This document shows positions 55,850 to 64,000 of a stretch of DNA of 64,000 nucleotides, piece after piece. Numbering within the stretch: the stretch's first letter is position 1; every line of letters starts with the position of its first letter. The stretch is from Clostridium cylindrosporum DSM 605 (GTDB lineage Bacteria > Bacillota > Clostridia > Clostridiales > Caloramatoraceae), in contig NZ_LFVU01000004.1 of assembly GCF_001047375.1 (NCBI RefSeq), forward strand, positions 1 to 64,000, written 5' to 3'. Made by a program: the position numbers and the translations under genes. The notes under the pieces were generated by a model. It searched no databases. It saw nothing but the letters and a program-made list of their open reading frames with translations, and was not told the DNA's origin.

Positions 55850-56848
55850 TTATATTAAATTGCTTAAGCTATCAATAAAATTCATATACTTTTCCTGTTC
55901 ATTTATTATACTATTCATCTTTCTATTAAAAGTTCCTTCACTCCAAAGAGCTTCCTTATAATAATATCTATTTGCAACTCTCCAAAATCTTTGCGGAAAT
56001 ATAAGTAAAGTCTTTAGAACATTTATCTCATCCTTATTTACTTCACGGGATGTATTGTAGGCATTAAATATACTCATAAAGGACTCATTGTTCCAATCAA
56101 GTCTTTTAAGTGCCTTTGTACATAGAGTTGCTACATCATATATTTGCATTTCAGACTTGCAGTAATCAAAATCTATTATATGGGTGTTTTCATTTTCATC
56201 AATAATTATATTGTGATAAGCAAAGTCATGGTGAGCTAGAACCTTATCTCTTAATGAATCCTCACATACTCTAGCATAGGAATCAATACTAAGTTCCTTA
56301 ATAGCCCTTTGAGCTAACTTATAATAAAAATCAACATTAGATAAATACATCATATCAAAGTCACTTTTTCTTCTCTTTTTTCTAGCCATTTCTCTCATCT
56401 TTAAAAGCATTGAAGCTCTCTTTTCTATAGTTGTTGTATATTTTCCTATACCACTTCTTTGTCTAAGCTCCTCACTCGGTTCAAACCCTCTAGCATGAAG
56501 ATGAAACTTCCCAAGAGTTTTACTTGCTATTTCAAGATCATCTCTCTTTTTAAAGTCACACTCTGAGCCCTTAATCCAATCTGTTACAACATATATATCA
56601 TCATTTACAAGTGCATATGGAACCTCATCCCTTGGAGCTATATTAAATCTATCTATATTTTGAAATCCATTTTCAATTATATGCTCCTTTGCAGCATGTA
56701 TATACATAAGTTTCGATGTCCCATAATTTATTTTTTTAAGGCATTTTTTTCCCTTACTCGTTTCTGCAAGATATACTCCCTTCATAGGAGTCAATGACTT
56801 AATATCAAAATCAAATTGTGTAGATATTTCAATTTCTCTAACCATCAT
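55850..56848 (-). CDS. cotS: CotS family spore coat protein
   Basis: A 332-residue kinase-like coat protein (CotS/YsxE/YutH family, aminoglycoside phosphotransferase fold). LAHHDFAYHNIIID near residue 212 and IIDFDYCKSEMQIYDVATL near residue 230 keep the catalytic Asp, Asn and DFD residues. The ATG follows GGGGAGG with 8-9 nt; an upstream GTG overlaps it. Divergent from a GT4 gene. Substrate unknown. Confidence 0.9.
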   Translation of the reverse strand: MMVREIEISTQFDFDIKSLTPMKGVYLAETSKGKKCLKKINYGTSKLMYIHAAKEHIIENGFQNIDRFNIAPRDEVPYALVNDDIYVVTDWIKGSECDFKKRDDLEIASKTLGKFHLHARGFEPSEELRQRSGIGKYTTTIEKRASMLLKMREMARKKRRKSDFDMMYLSNVDFYYKLAQRAIKELSIDSYARVCEDSLRDKVLAHHDFAYHNIIIDENENTHIIDFDYCKSEMQIYDVATLCTKALKRLDWNNESFMSIFNAYNTSREVNKDEINVLKTLLIFPQRFWRVANRYYYKEALWSEGTFNRKMNSIINEQEKYMNFIDSLSNLI

Positions 56849-56957
56849 AGTATATCGCCTCCCCACTAAATTAATATGTTAATAAGCTAATTAATATGTA
56901 TCCTCTTTAATGCTACCTACAGCATGTATATCAAATTAATTTAATGCCCATATATTC

Positions 56958-56985
56958 ACAATATGTTAAAGAGGTTCATATTATG
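56958..56985 (+). promoter_or_regulatory. Sigma-K/E-like promoter of the first GT4 gene
   Basis: ACA, 16 nt, CATATTATG upstream of the GT4 gene at 57017. Fits the mother-cell AC-N16/17-CATAnnnTA pattern with one mismatch. Confidence 0.4.
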
Positions 56986-57016
56986 ATATAGAATAAAAAA
57001 TCTTTAGGAGAGACTT

Positions 57017-58135
57017 ATGAACATAGGAATTGATGCTCGCGCCGCTGTCTGGTATCGTGGAACTGGAATTGGAACCTACACATACCAACTTATATATAAT
57101 ATTAACTTCTTTGATAAACTTAACGAATATCTCTTATTTCTTCCTGATGAAAATATTACAGGTATATCACCTGGAGAGAATATAAATATAAAATTAATAT
57201 CAGAGGATAGACGAGAAAACTTCTGGGAAGAGGTTGATATACCTAATATATTAAATAACAAAGAAATCGATACTTACTTAGTTCCTCAAAACGGAATAGG
57301 ACTTCCAAAGGAGAAAAAATGCCCCTTTGCAATAACTCTTCATGACGTCATTCCATTTCGTATGCCTGAAACTGTAGGACCTCAATACCTTAACTTATTT
57401 ACTAAGGAAGTACCTAACATACTCGATAACTGTGATTCAATTATTACAGTTTCTAACTTTTCCAAAATGGATATTCATAAAGAGTTTTCATATCCACTTG
57501 ATAAAATTCATGTAACACATCTTGCTGCGGAGGATATTTATTTCCCAAGAAGTAAAGAACTTTGCATGGATTATATAAAAACTCACTACGGTATTGAAAA
57601 TGACTTTATACTATATGTAGGTGGCTTTAGCCCTAGAAAAAATATCCTAGGACTTATTGAAGCTTATTCATGCCTCCCGAATGAAACGCGAGAAAAATTA
57701 AGTCTTGTAATTCTTGGTAAAAAGGGACGTTCATACTACACTTATAGAGATAGAGCGTATGAACTCGGAGTTAAAGGACAAGTAATATTCCCAGGATACG
57801 TACCAGTTAACGAACTTCCTTTATTCTATAATGCCTGTAAAATATTCTGTTATCCTTCCTTTTATGAAGGTTTTGGACTTCCCCCTCTTGAGGCAATGGC
57901 ATGTGGAGCACCTGTTATATCATCTTCTCTTACATCTATGCCTGAAATACTTGAAGATGCCGCTGTATATATCGACCCTTATAATCCAAAGGATATATAC
58001 GAAAAACTTTTAAAACTAATTGAAGATGATAAATTTAGAGATGAAATAAGCTTCAAAGGGCTCTTGCATAGCGCAAAATATAACTGGAAAAAAACAGCTC
58101 TTGAAACAATAAATTCACTTAAAACCTTAAGCTAA
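57017..58135 (+). CDS. GT4 family glycosyltransferase (CotSA-like)
   Basis: A 372-residue GT-B enzyme. Acceptor half: GIDARAAVWYRGTGIGTYT and LVPQNGIGLP. Donor half: LYVGGFSPRKN near residue 200 and FYEGFGLPPLEAMACGAPV near residue 284, the EX7E-containing sugar-nucleotide motif. Ribosome site TAGGAGAG before the ATG. It is divergent from cotS, as CotSA-like enzymes often are, and closely resembles the product of 62246-63367. A coat-polysaccharide role is inferred. Confidence 0.9.
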   Translation: MNIGIDARAAVWYRGTGIGTYTYQLIYNINFFDKLNEYLLFLPDENITGISPGENINIKLISEDRRENFWEEVDIPNILNNKEIDTYLVPQNGIGLPKEKKCPFAITLHDVIPFRMPETVGPQYLNLFTKEVPNILDNCDSIITVSNFSKMDIHKEFSYPLDKIHVTHLAAEDIYFPRSKELCMDYIKTHYGIENDFILYVGGFSPRKNILGLIEAYSCLPNETREKLSLVILGKKGRSYYTYRDRAYELGVKGQVIFPGYVPVNELPLFYNACKIFCYPSFYEGFGLPPLEAMACGAPVISSSLTSMPEILEDAAVYIDPYNPKDIYEKLLKLIEDDKFRDEISFKGLLHSAKYNWKKTALETINSLKTLS

Positions 58136-58140
58136 TTAAG

Positions 58141-58185
58141 AAAAGTGAATGCTGAGATCAACAAGGAATATCAGCATTCACTTTT
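58141..58185. terminator. Bidirectional terminator
   Basis: Arms AAAAGTGAATGCTGA and TCAGCATTCACTTTT between the convergent GT4 and zinc-ribbon genes. Confidence 0.75.
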
Positions 58186-58197
58186 ATATATTAACGA

Positions 58198-58710
58198 TTA
58201 TTTACTATTATTTATTATAACGTCAGGATTAACGCTTCCTTCTACACTTTTAATAACAAAACTATACCCTAAATAAGCTGTACAAACTGTAAGAAGAGTT
58301 AAGCATATAACTGTTATCATTTTTCTTAGAGCTTTTTTCTTTGCCTTTGATCTTTTTCTTCTTGGAGAAGATCTTTTAGATGGAGATTGTTCTTTGTTAA
58401 TTGCAGGAATCTTTATATCCAAAACCCCTCCTTCATCACTCTCAAGACCTTCGCCTACACATTCTGTTTTCTTTACATCAACCAAAGGCTCTAATTGAGA
58501 CTCAATTGAATCAACTTTCACCCTAGGCATAATAACCTGAGTTATCTTACCCTTAACATTTAAATGAACTTCATCACTATAACTTGGATTTACTTCAACA
58601 TAATCATTTTCAGACTCTTCCAAACTAAAGTACTGTATTATAGAATTCCCACAAAAAGCACAGAATCTATCTCCCTCCATACTCTTTTTTCCACAATTAG
58701 TACAATACAT
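58198..58710 (-). CDS. Zinc-ribbon membrane protein
   Basis: A 170-residue protein. The N-terminal zinc ribbon MYCTNCGKK...FCAFCGNS has two CxxC pairs. It is followed by a linker of about 75 residues, a very basic stretch (SKRSSPRRKRSKAKKKALRK) and a membrane helix near residues 133-153 with a short tail. This layout, cytoplasmic ribbon on a single-pass anchor, is common in Firmicutes, but the function is unknown. Confidence 0.75.
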   Translation of the reverse strand: MYCTNCGKKSMEGDRFCAFCGNSIIQYFSLEESENDYVEVNPSYSDEVHLNVKGKITQVIMPRVKVDSIESQLEPLVDVKKTECVGEGLESDEGGVLDIKIPAINKEQSPSKRSSPRRKRSKAKKKALRKMITVICLTLLTVCTAYLGYSFVIKSVEGSVNPDVIINNSK

Positions 58711-58883
58711 AATTTACCCCCCTAGAATACATGACATACATCTATTAACATAAAAGACAAAACATACTTGTATTATTAAGTAGAATTTTGTCGATGCTCA
58801 GATAATTTTACCATATATTCTAGTGTCTTTCCACATGAAAGTAGTCTGATATAAGTATGAGTGCTATAAGTAATTCTATCTCC

Positions 58884-59141
58884 TCATGAAACGGCGGGAT
58901 CTTCAACCTACGATTATGTAATTACAGTTTCTTTACCAGTAGATGTGCCTACCTCTAAAGCATTAGAGCCAAAAACTAGAGATTCTTGTCAAAAAAATCT
59001 GCCTAGAATTAGAGATATATCGTCAAGCACAGCGGTTTTTCAGATATAACTCTTATTCTAGGCAGATTTTTGAAGACTAGAAACTCTGTTTGAAGGTCTC
59101 GTCGTTTTAGCGGTAGGCACATCTACTGCAAGACCCCCACA
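58884..59141 (-). pseudogene. Probable decayed TnpB C-terminus and element end
   Basis: On the minus strand interrupted frames read CGGLAVDVPTAKTTRP, then NRVSSLQKSA, then after stops EVGTSTGKETVIT and VEDPAVS. VDVPT-like strings recall the C-terminal tail of clostridial IS605-family TnpB proteins. The GAAGATCCCGCCG region just beyond recalls a subterminal hairpin of such elements. The assignment is from memory of the family and is not proven. No tnpA or tnpB core is present, so it would be an old remnant. Contains the palindrome 58937-59128. Confidence 0.45.
58937..59128. repeat. 192-bp nested palindrome
   Basis: The outer arms CAGTAGATGTGCCTACC (58937-58953) and their reverse complement (59112-59128) match at 17 of 17 positions. 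An inner pair (58992-59021 with 59043-59071; core ATCTGCCTAGAAT) and a middle pair (58979-58990 with 59075-59087) are nested inside. A transcript would fold into one long stem. It lies just downstream of the cotS operon stop and could also block transcription. The segment 59075-59110 is shared with 9308-9343. Confidence 0.75.
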
Positions 59142-59146
59142 TTACA

Positions 59147-60160
59147 TTAAAAATACCTCTTATAATTATCTAGGAATTTTTCTCTATCTTCTCTATACTC
59201 AGCCTTTCTTTTTAGCTTTTCTAGGAATTCTTCTTCTTCCCAGTCTCTATTTCTAAAGTAATAACTAGTTGATATGTCATAAAAATCCTTAGGAAATAAT
59301 AAATAGCCATAAAGTATATCAAGTTCCTCAGAACTTAAAGGCTTCTCTTCTCCATAACTTTTTATTATTGTTTTTCCTATATCTATGTCCCATCTATTAT
59401 GTTTTATTGCTTTAATTATAATATTTGAAATATCATGCATTGGAAGGTCGATTAGAGAATAATCAAAGTCTAGAAAATGCACTTCATTATCATTATCTAT
59501 AATAATATTATGATGGGCAAGGTCATGATGACAAAGTACATACTTATTTCTTGAGTATTTTATATATTGAGACTGCTTAATACACTCTATTGCAGAGTAT
59601 ATACAGTTTATATAATAATCTGCATAGGATAAATATAACTTATCAAATTCCTTTTTATTAACATGCATAGACGCTATTTCCTTAAACTTTTTAAGGTTAT
59701 CTAACGCTGTATTATATTTCTCAAGTATTCTTCCTACTTTAAATCTTTTTTCATGAAATGTTTCTATATTTTCTCCTGCCCTATGAAGTTTTGCCAAGTG
59801 CCTAGACGCATTTTTCAAATCTACCGGATTTTCAAAAACGCATTCTCTACCATCAATGATATCGAGAACTACATAAAGTCCTGAAGCATCTTTAACATAT
59901 GAATTTCCGTCACTAGAGAGTCTAAAATTAACTACATTTTCATAGGTTTTTCTAATATAACTTAGGCTATCATATATGAAATTTAGTTCATCTATATCAT
60001 ACATAACCTTTTTAAGTACTTTCATACCCTTATCTGTTTTTAATATATATACACTTCTAATAGGAATAACATCCTCAACTAGAAAATCAAATTTATCAAA
60101 TAGTGTAGTATCTAAGGTGTAGTTTGATAAATACGCCTTATCCCTATATCTGTACTCCAA
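59147..60160 (-). CDS. CotS family spore coat protein
   Basis: A 337-residue CotS-like kinase-fold protein. LCHHDLAHHNIIIDNDNEV near residue 211 and FLDFDYSLIDLPMHDISNI near residue 230 retain catalytic residues. TTG start after GGAGG with 7 nt. Last of three consecutive cotS-like genes (gap of 2 nt). The operon belongs to the mother-cell coat set by context. Confidence 0.88.
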   Translation of the reverse strand: MEYRYRDKAYLSNYTLDTTLFDKFDFLVEDVIPIRSVYILKTDKGMKVLKKVMYDIDELNFIYDSLSYIRKTYENVVNFRLSSDGNSYVKDASGLYVVLDIIDGRECVFENPVDLKNASRHLAKLHRAGENIETFHEKRFKVGRILEKYNTALDNLKKFKEIASMHVNKKEFDKLYLSYADYYINCIYSAIECIKQSQYIKYSRNKYVLCHHDLAHHNIIIDNDNEVHFLDFDYSLIDLPMHDISNIIIKAIKHNRWDIDIGKTIIKSYGEEKPLSSEELDILYGYLLFPKDFYDISTSYYFRNRDWEEEEFLEKLKRKAEYREDREKFLDNYKRYF

Positions 60161-60162
60161 GA

Positions 60163-61074
60163 TTACACCTCCATATTAAGATTTTGAAAAATCTTTGAGA
60201 CGGATAGAAACTTCTTAAGCATATCATCCTTATAAAGCCCCTTTTTCATATACTTTGTAATAATCTTTATAGGCAATTCTGGAAACAAAGACATATGCCT
60301 AATATTCTCCTTTGAAATATCATCAATCTCACGAATTTTTCCATATTCATTTATTATCTCTTCTAAGAATTCTATGCGTCCTGTTTCTTCAATATACCTT
60401 CTTGCCATGGATGCTATATCTTCTTCACACATATTATAAGCAGTATTAAAAACCTTCACTATATATGGCTCTCTTCTCTCCCCTACCATAACTACACTAT
60501 TCGGTGTAAAGTCATTAATACATATTTCTCTTTTTCTCATACTTTTTTCGATTGCATATATATATCTATCAGATCTAAAAAACTCTATACTTTTCCTTGA
60601 AAGCTTGTACAAAAGATCTAAATATATCTTTGTTTCCCTTTCAAATTCATTTTTACATCCCTTTTCCTCTAACATATCAGAGTATTTTTCAAGTGAGCAA
60701 GTAAATGTCTTATACTTCTCCATACACTTTCCCCAATTAGCCTCTGTTTTTATTCCACTTGGCATAAGATACCCTTCAGCAGCTAAATGAAATCTTGCAA
60801 GACATCTTATACTAGATAGGACCTCACTCTCATCTGATATTCTCAATTTTTTACCTTTTATATTCTTAGTTAATATATACTTATTATCATCAATCTTTAT
60901 ATATGGTCTCCCATAATAGGTCTCAGCTATCTCTTGAAAATTATCAAATTTACCTCCTTGAACCCACTTAAGTATTGAGGAGGTTGAAAGTATATTTTGT
61001 TCAGGGCCATCAAACCTTTTAATAGACCACTCTGAGTAATAATCATCTATTCCATATAGCCTTGAAACATTCAT
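60163..61074 (-). CDS. CotS-like protein, probable pseudokinase
   Basis: A 303-residue member of the same family, more divergent. Where its neighbours have HHD...N and DFD, this protein reads CINDFTPNSVVMV and VKVFNTAYNM. The Asp of the first motif remains, but the His and the Mg-binding DFD are lost. The N-terminal half and the helical ending remain alignable. It sits between two normal copies, so it may act as a scaffold or partner. ATG start with AAGGAGG. Confidence 0.75.
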   Translation of the reverse strand: MNVSRLYGIDDYYSEWSIKRFDGPEQNILSTSSILKWVQGGKFDNFQEIAETYYGRPYIKIDDNKYILTKNIKGKKLRISDESEVLSSIRCLARFHLAAEGYLMPSGIKTEANWGKCMEKYKTFTCSLEKYSDMLEEKGCKNEFERETKIYLDLLYKLSRKSIEFFRSDRYIYAIEKSMRKREICINDFTPNSVVMVGERREPYIVKVFNTAYNMCEEDIASMARRYIEETGRIEFLEEIINEYGKIREIDDISKENIRHMSLFPELPIKIITKYMKKGLYKDDMLKKFLSVSKIFQNLNMEV

Positions 61075-61091
61075 CTTATTTCCTCCTTAAA

Positions 61092-62096
61092 TTACACATT
61101 TATAAAATCCTTATGAGCCTCATCTAAAAACTTATACTTTAAGCTTGAATCTTCTAAAGACTTACTTAACTTCTTATTAAAAAACTCCTCATCCCATGGC
61201 TGATGTTCTATATAATACTGAAGTCCAACCTGCCAATAGTCCTGTGGAAACTCAATAAAATCCTTAATAATACTCATTTCCTGAGAAGTGACCTCTATAT
61301 TTTCTCTATAGGCAGAGATAATAAATGATAATGTATCAAGACTCCAATTTCCATACTTTAAGTTACGTATAGCAATACTAGCTAAATCATGCAAATGAGA
61401 ATCTGTTATACAATAATCAAAATCTATAAGATAAACGCTTAATTCATCATCAATTAAGAAGTTATGGTTTGCAGTGTCATGGTGACATAGTCCACTAAAT
61501 ACCCTATGCCTTTCCATAGTATCCCTATAATCACCACTTTTAAGGGCTTTAATTGATTTTTCTGCCCTCTCTAGATGACTATTAAATCCTTCAATATACA
61601 TTTTGTCGAAATCACTTTGATTTAATCTACATTCAGCAATTCTTTTAAATTCATGCATTTCCTTAAGCCTTTTACTAAACTTTGTTATCCATTTGCCATA
61701 ATACCTTCTCCCAACAGCAGCCTTTGAAGGGTCAAAGTCCCAGGATGATAAATGGAACTTTGATAATGATTTAACACAAAGTTTTAAGTCTACTGGGTTT
61801 TTATAGTCTGCTTCCCTTGAGGGAATCCACTCACACAGATATCCATATCCCTTTTCAAACTGAATATATCTATCCCCACTTTTGCTAAGTATAGGTTCTA
61901 AAACTCCACCATAACCTCTACTTTTTACATGTTCTATAGAGTTCAAAATAAACTCTACTAAGTATTCCTTATATCTTGAAACCTTAAAACACTTCAGTCC
62001 CTCAGTTGTATTTAACTTATAAACATTTTTTATTTTTTCAATTTCAAGGATTTTTATATCGTAGCTTTCTTCTAAAATAAGCTTTACATTTTCCAT
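61092..62096 (-). CDS. CotS family spore coat protein
   Basis: A 334-residue CotS-like protein. GLCHHDTANHNFLIDDELSV near residue 204 and LIDFDYCITDSHLHDLASI near residue 221 keep catalytic residues. First gene of the three-gene coat operon, with a strong CATATTATA -10 element upstream. Divergent from the second GT4 gene. Confidence 0.88.
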   Translation of the reverse strand: MENVKLILEESYDIKILEIEKIKNVYKLNTTEGLKCFKVSRYKEYLVEFILNSIEHVKSRGYGGVLEPILSKSGDRYIQFEKGYGYLCEWIPSREADYKNPVDLKLCVKSLSKFHLSSWDFDPSKAAVGRRYYGKWITKFSKRLKEMHEFKRIAECRLNQSDFDKMYIEGFNSHLERAEKSIKALKSGDYRDTMERHRVFSGLCHHDTANHNFLIDDELSVYLIDFDYCITDSHLHDLASIAIRNLKYGNWSLDTLSFIISAYRENIEVTSQEMSIIKDFIEFPQDYWQVGLQYYIEHQPWDEEFFNKKLSKSLEDSSLKYKFLDEAHKDFINV

Positions 62097-62130
62097 ATAA
62101 TCACTCCAAATGTCTTAATGGCCTTTGTTC

Positions 62131-62158
62131 TATAATATGAAAATAATCATAGAATGTG
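62131..62158 (-). promoter_or_regulatory. Sigma-K-like promoter of the cotS operon
   Basis: Minus-strand CAC, 16 nt, CATATTATA. The -10 is a full match to CATAnnnTA, the late mother-cell consensus. Confidence 0.5.
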
Positions 62159-62245
62159 ATAGGAAATAAGTTTTATCATGCACAAAAGGTAATTGCATTT
62201 AATATTTATAGTATATAAGCAGAGTTTATTTGGAGAGTGAAAAGT

Positions 62246-63367
62246 ATGAAAATCGCAATAGATGCTAGAGGTGCCAACTGGTATAAAGGTACTGGTATTG
62301 GAACATATACAAATCAAGTACTTAACTATCTTTTAAACAACGATAGTCTCAATCAATACCACCTTTACTGGGCAGGACCTAACTATAGAAATATATATAA
62401 AGATAATGTAACTATAAATATGTCCTCTAAAAGACATCATAGATTTTTCGAGGACTATTTTATTCCTCAAAACCTAAAAAATAACGATGTTGATATATAT
62501 CACGTTCCTCAAAACGGAATAGGATTATCTAAAAAAACATCTTGTCTTTCTATATCAACTATACATGACTTAATTCCATATGTTATGCCTGAAACAGTAG
62601 GAAGGGGATACCTTAAAAAGTTTATAGCTCAAATGCCTAGTATAATTCAGGCTTCTGATAATATCATAACCGTATCAGAGTTTTCAAAAAATGATATTAT
62701 AAAAATATTCGATGTACCAGAGGAGAAAATCAAGGTAACTCATCTTGCAGCTGACCATATATTTTCTCCATTGGATAAAGAAGAAACGAAAAAATCTATA
62801 TACGAAAAGTACGGAATTACAGAGGACTTTATTCTTTATCTTGGAGGCTTTAGCTCAAGAAAAAACGTAAAATCCATTCTTGTTGCATTCTCTAAAATAT
62901 ATAAAAATCTATCAAAGGATTATAAAGTTGTAATACTAGGTCCTTCACGTGATGAGCATGAAAAACTTACAAACCTAGCAGAAACACTATCTATTAAAGA
63001 TAAGGTTCAATTTACAGGATTTGTACCACATGAAGATTTACCTCTTTTCTACAATGCTGCATCACTATTTGTTTACCCTTCTTTATATGAAGGATTTGGA
63101 CTTCCTCCACTTGAAGCTATGAGCTGTAAATGTCCAGTTATAACATCTGATATATCAGCTATTCCTGAAGTTGTAGGAGATGGTGCACTTTTAATTAATC
63201 CATATGATATAGATGATCTTAAAGACTCCATGGAAAAGGTGCTTGAGGATTCAAGTACTCGTGAAAATATAATACTTAAAGGATATGAAAGAAGTAAGTT
63301 GTTTTCTTGGGAAATAACTGCTAAGAAAACACTGCAAGTATATAAAGACCTTTATAAAACCATATAG
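62246..63367 (+). CDS. GT4 family glycosyltransferase (CotSA-like), second copy
   Basis: A 373-residue GT-B enzyme paralogous to 57017-58135. AIDARGANWYKGTGIGTYT, HVPQNGIGLSKKT, LYLGGFSSRKN and YEGFGLPPLEAMSCKCPV are the shared landmarks. The start follows GGAGAG; a GTG three codons earlier overlaps it. It faces the cotS operon head to head. Sugar and acceptor unknown. Confidence 0.9.
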   Translation: MKIAIDARGANWYKGTGIGTYTNQVLNYLLNNDSLNQYHLYWAGPNYRNIYKDNVTINMSSKRHHRFFEDYFIPQNLKNNDVDIYHVPQNGIGLSKKTSCLSISTIHDLIPYVMPETVGRGYLKKFIAQMPSIIQASDNIITVSEFSKNDIIKIFDVPEEKIKVTHLAADHIFSPLDKEETKKSIYEKYGITEDFILYLGGFSSRKNVKSILVAFSKIYKNLSKDYKVVILGPSRDEHEKLTNLAETLSIKDKVQFTGFVPHEDLPLFYNAASLFVYPSLYEGFGLPPLEAMSCKCPVITSDISAIPEVVGDGALLINPYDIDDLKDSMEKVLEDSSTRENIILKGYERSKLFSWEITAKKTLQVYKDLYKTI

Positions 63368-63392
63368 GACTCTCCTATATGGTTTCTTTTTA
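63359..63392 (+). terminator. Terminator of the second GT4 gene
   Basis: Arms ACCATATAGGA and TCCTATATGGT overlap the stop codon; a T-rich run follows. Confidence 0.75.
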
Positions 63393-63596
63393 TAATATAT
63401 AAAAAGAAAATCTTAAACTTTAACAGTTACTTATATTTAAATTACTAGTACACTTAAGGCTCATTTATCACAATTACCATTCTCAATTGATAATTATTAA
63501 TTTTAAACTTTTCTCACAAAAGCCCTTCACCTTTAAGACACTAGCGAATATAATAAAAGAGGTTAATAAATTCAATTGAGAATAGGAGGTAAATAT

Positions 63597-64000
63597 ATGA
63601 ACAAAAAATCAGCAGCTTTGTTATCTATATTTTCTAATAGCTTTCTTATAATATTTAAACTTATTTCAGGTATTTTAATGGGTTCAATAAGCGTACTATC
63701 TGAAGCTATTCATTCAGGACTTGATTTAGTTGCTAGTATAATTGCATTTATATCAATAAAACAATCTATGAAACCTAAGGACGAAGAACATCCCTTTGGT
63801 CACGGTAAATTTGAAAATGTATCTGGATTTGTAGAAGCAATCCTGATTTTTATAGCAGCAGGAATTATTATTGTAGAAGCTTCAAAGAAACTAATAGGTG
63901 GAGTTCAAATTGAAAGTCTAAACGCAGGAATAATTGTAATGTTAATTTCAAGCTTAATTAACCTATGTATATCAATGCTACTTTTTAAAATAGCTAAAAA
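63597..64000 (+). CDS. Cation diffusion facilitator transporter, 3' end outside the window
   Basis: The first 134 residues of a CDF/ZT-family efflux transporter for zinc, manganese or iron. ISVLSEAIHSGLDLVAS in helix 2 carries the HxxxD metal site, and HPFGHGKFENVSGF follows, as in YdfM/FieF-type proteins. AGGAGGT precedes the ATG. Truncated by the window edge. Confidence 0.9.
   Translation, partial: MNKKSAALLSIFSNSFLIIFKLISGILMGSISVLSEAIHSGLDLVASIIAFISIKQSMKPKDEEHPFGHGKFENVSGFVEAILIFIAAGIIIVEASKKLIGGVQIESLNAGIIVMLISSLINLCISMLLFKIAK

Noticed and set aside
58937-59128. Palindrome as a plain intrinsic terminator
   Set aside because: The arms are far longer than needed, the outer pair has no T-run, and the segment is partly shared with another locus, so a mobile-element origin is preferred.

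Overview
The window is AT-rich DNA from a low-GC, endospore-forming Gram-positive bacterium. The gene content and order point to Clostridium sensu stricto or a close relative: the murA-spoIID-spoIIQ-spoIIID-mbl block beside the F1Fo ATP synthase operon, the rho-rpmE-prmC-prfA block, spoIIR, sleB-ypeB, sipL, yabG and several cotS genes. The species cannot be named from the sequence alone. Nearly all genes lie on the minus strand. No intact prophage, insertion sequence or CRISPR array is visible.

Layout. 1-2820: a lone tRNA-Val, a YtrA-type regulator with its ABC transporter, a tRNA Val-Thr-Tyr operon and a small exported peptide. 2.9-9.1 kb: the sporulation and cell-wall block (yyaC, mbl, spoIIID, spoIIQ, spoIID, ywmB, murA). 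9.4-16.2 kb: the complete atpIBEFHAGDC operon. 16.6-18.8 kb: wecB and tagO for cell-wall polymer precursors. 19.0-22.1 kb: a spore-surface-like locus with a frameshifted glycosyltransferase, a twice-frameshifted DNRLRE/jelly-roll gene and an intact BclA-like protein. 22.3-34 kb: housekeeping genes (comEB, upp, rpiB, ywlE, tsaC-type gene, ZIP transporter, prfA, prmC, yqhQ, rpmE, rho, glpX). 34-37.7 kb: a truncated pyruvate-kinase-like protein, transaldolase, a zinc-binding protein, ywiB and murI. 37.8-46.2 kb: germination and forespore genes (ypeB, sleB, a glycolipid glycosyltransferase, spoIIR and a gerA-B-C operon led by a small membrane protein). 46.4-52.5 kb: ispE, cyanophycin genes cphA-cphB and sipL. 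52.8-53.3 kb: a candidate C-rich small RNA and veg. 53.5-63.4 kb: a SpoIID-amidase fusion, yabG, four CotS-family genes and two GT4 glycosyltransferases. 63.6 kb to the end: the start of a cation-diffusion-facilitator transporter.

How the genes fit together. Much of the window serves spore formation: engulfment (SpoIID, SpoIIQ), compartment signalling (SpoIIR, SpoIIID), coat assembly and processing (SipL, YabG, CotS proteins, GT4 enzymes), a possible storage polymer (cyanophycin) and germination (GerABC, SleB, YpeB). Several sites resembling sporulation sigma-factor promoters fit this. The most notable items are a small RNA with its own promoter and terminator and three tandem AAACCCAU-type units; a TA-dinucleotide frameshift in the spore-surface glycosyltransferase; the SpoIID-amidase fusion; the duplicated divergent GT4/CotS modules, one with a probable pseudokinase; and two decayed TnpB-like relics that share a degenerate sequence.
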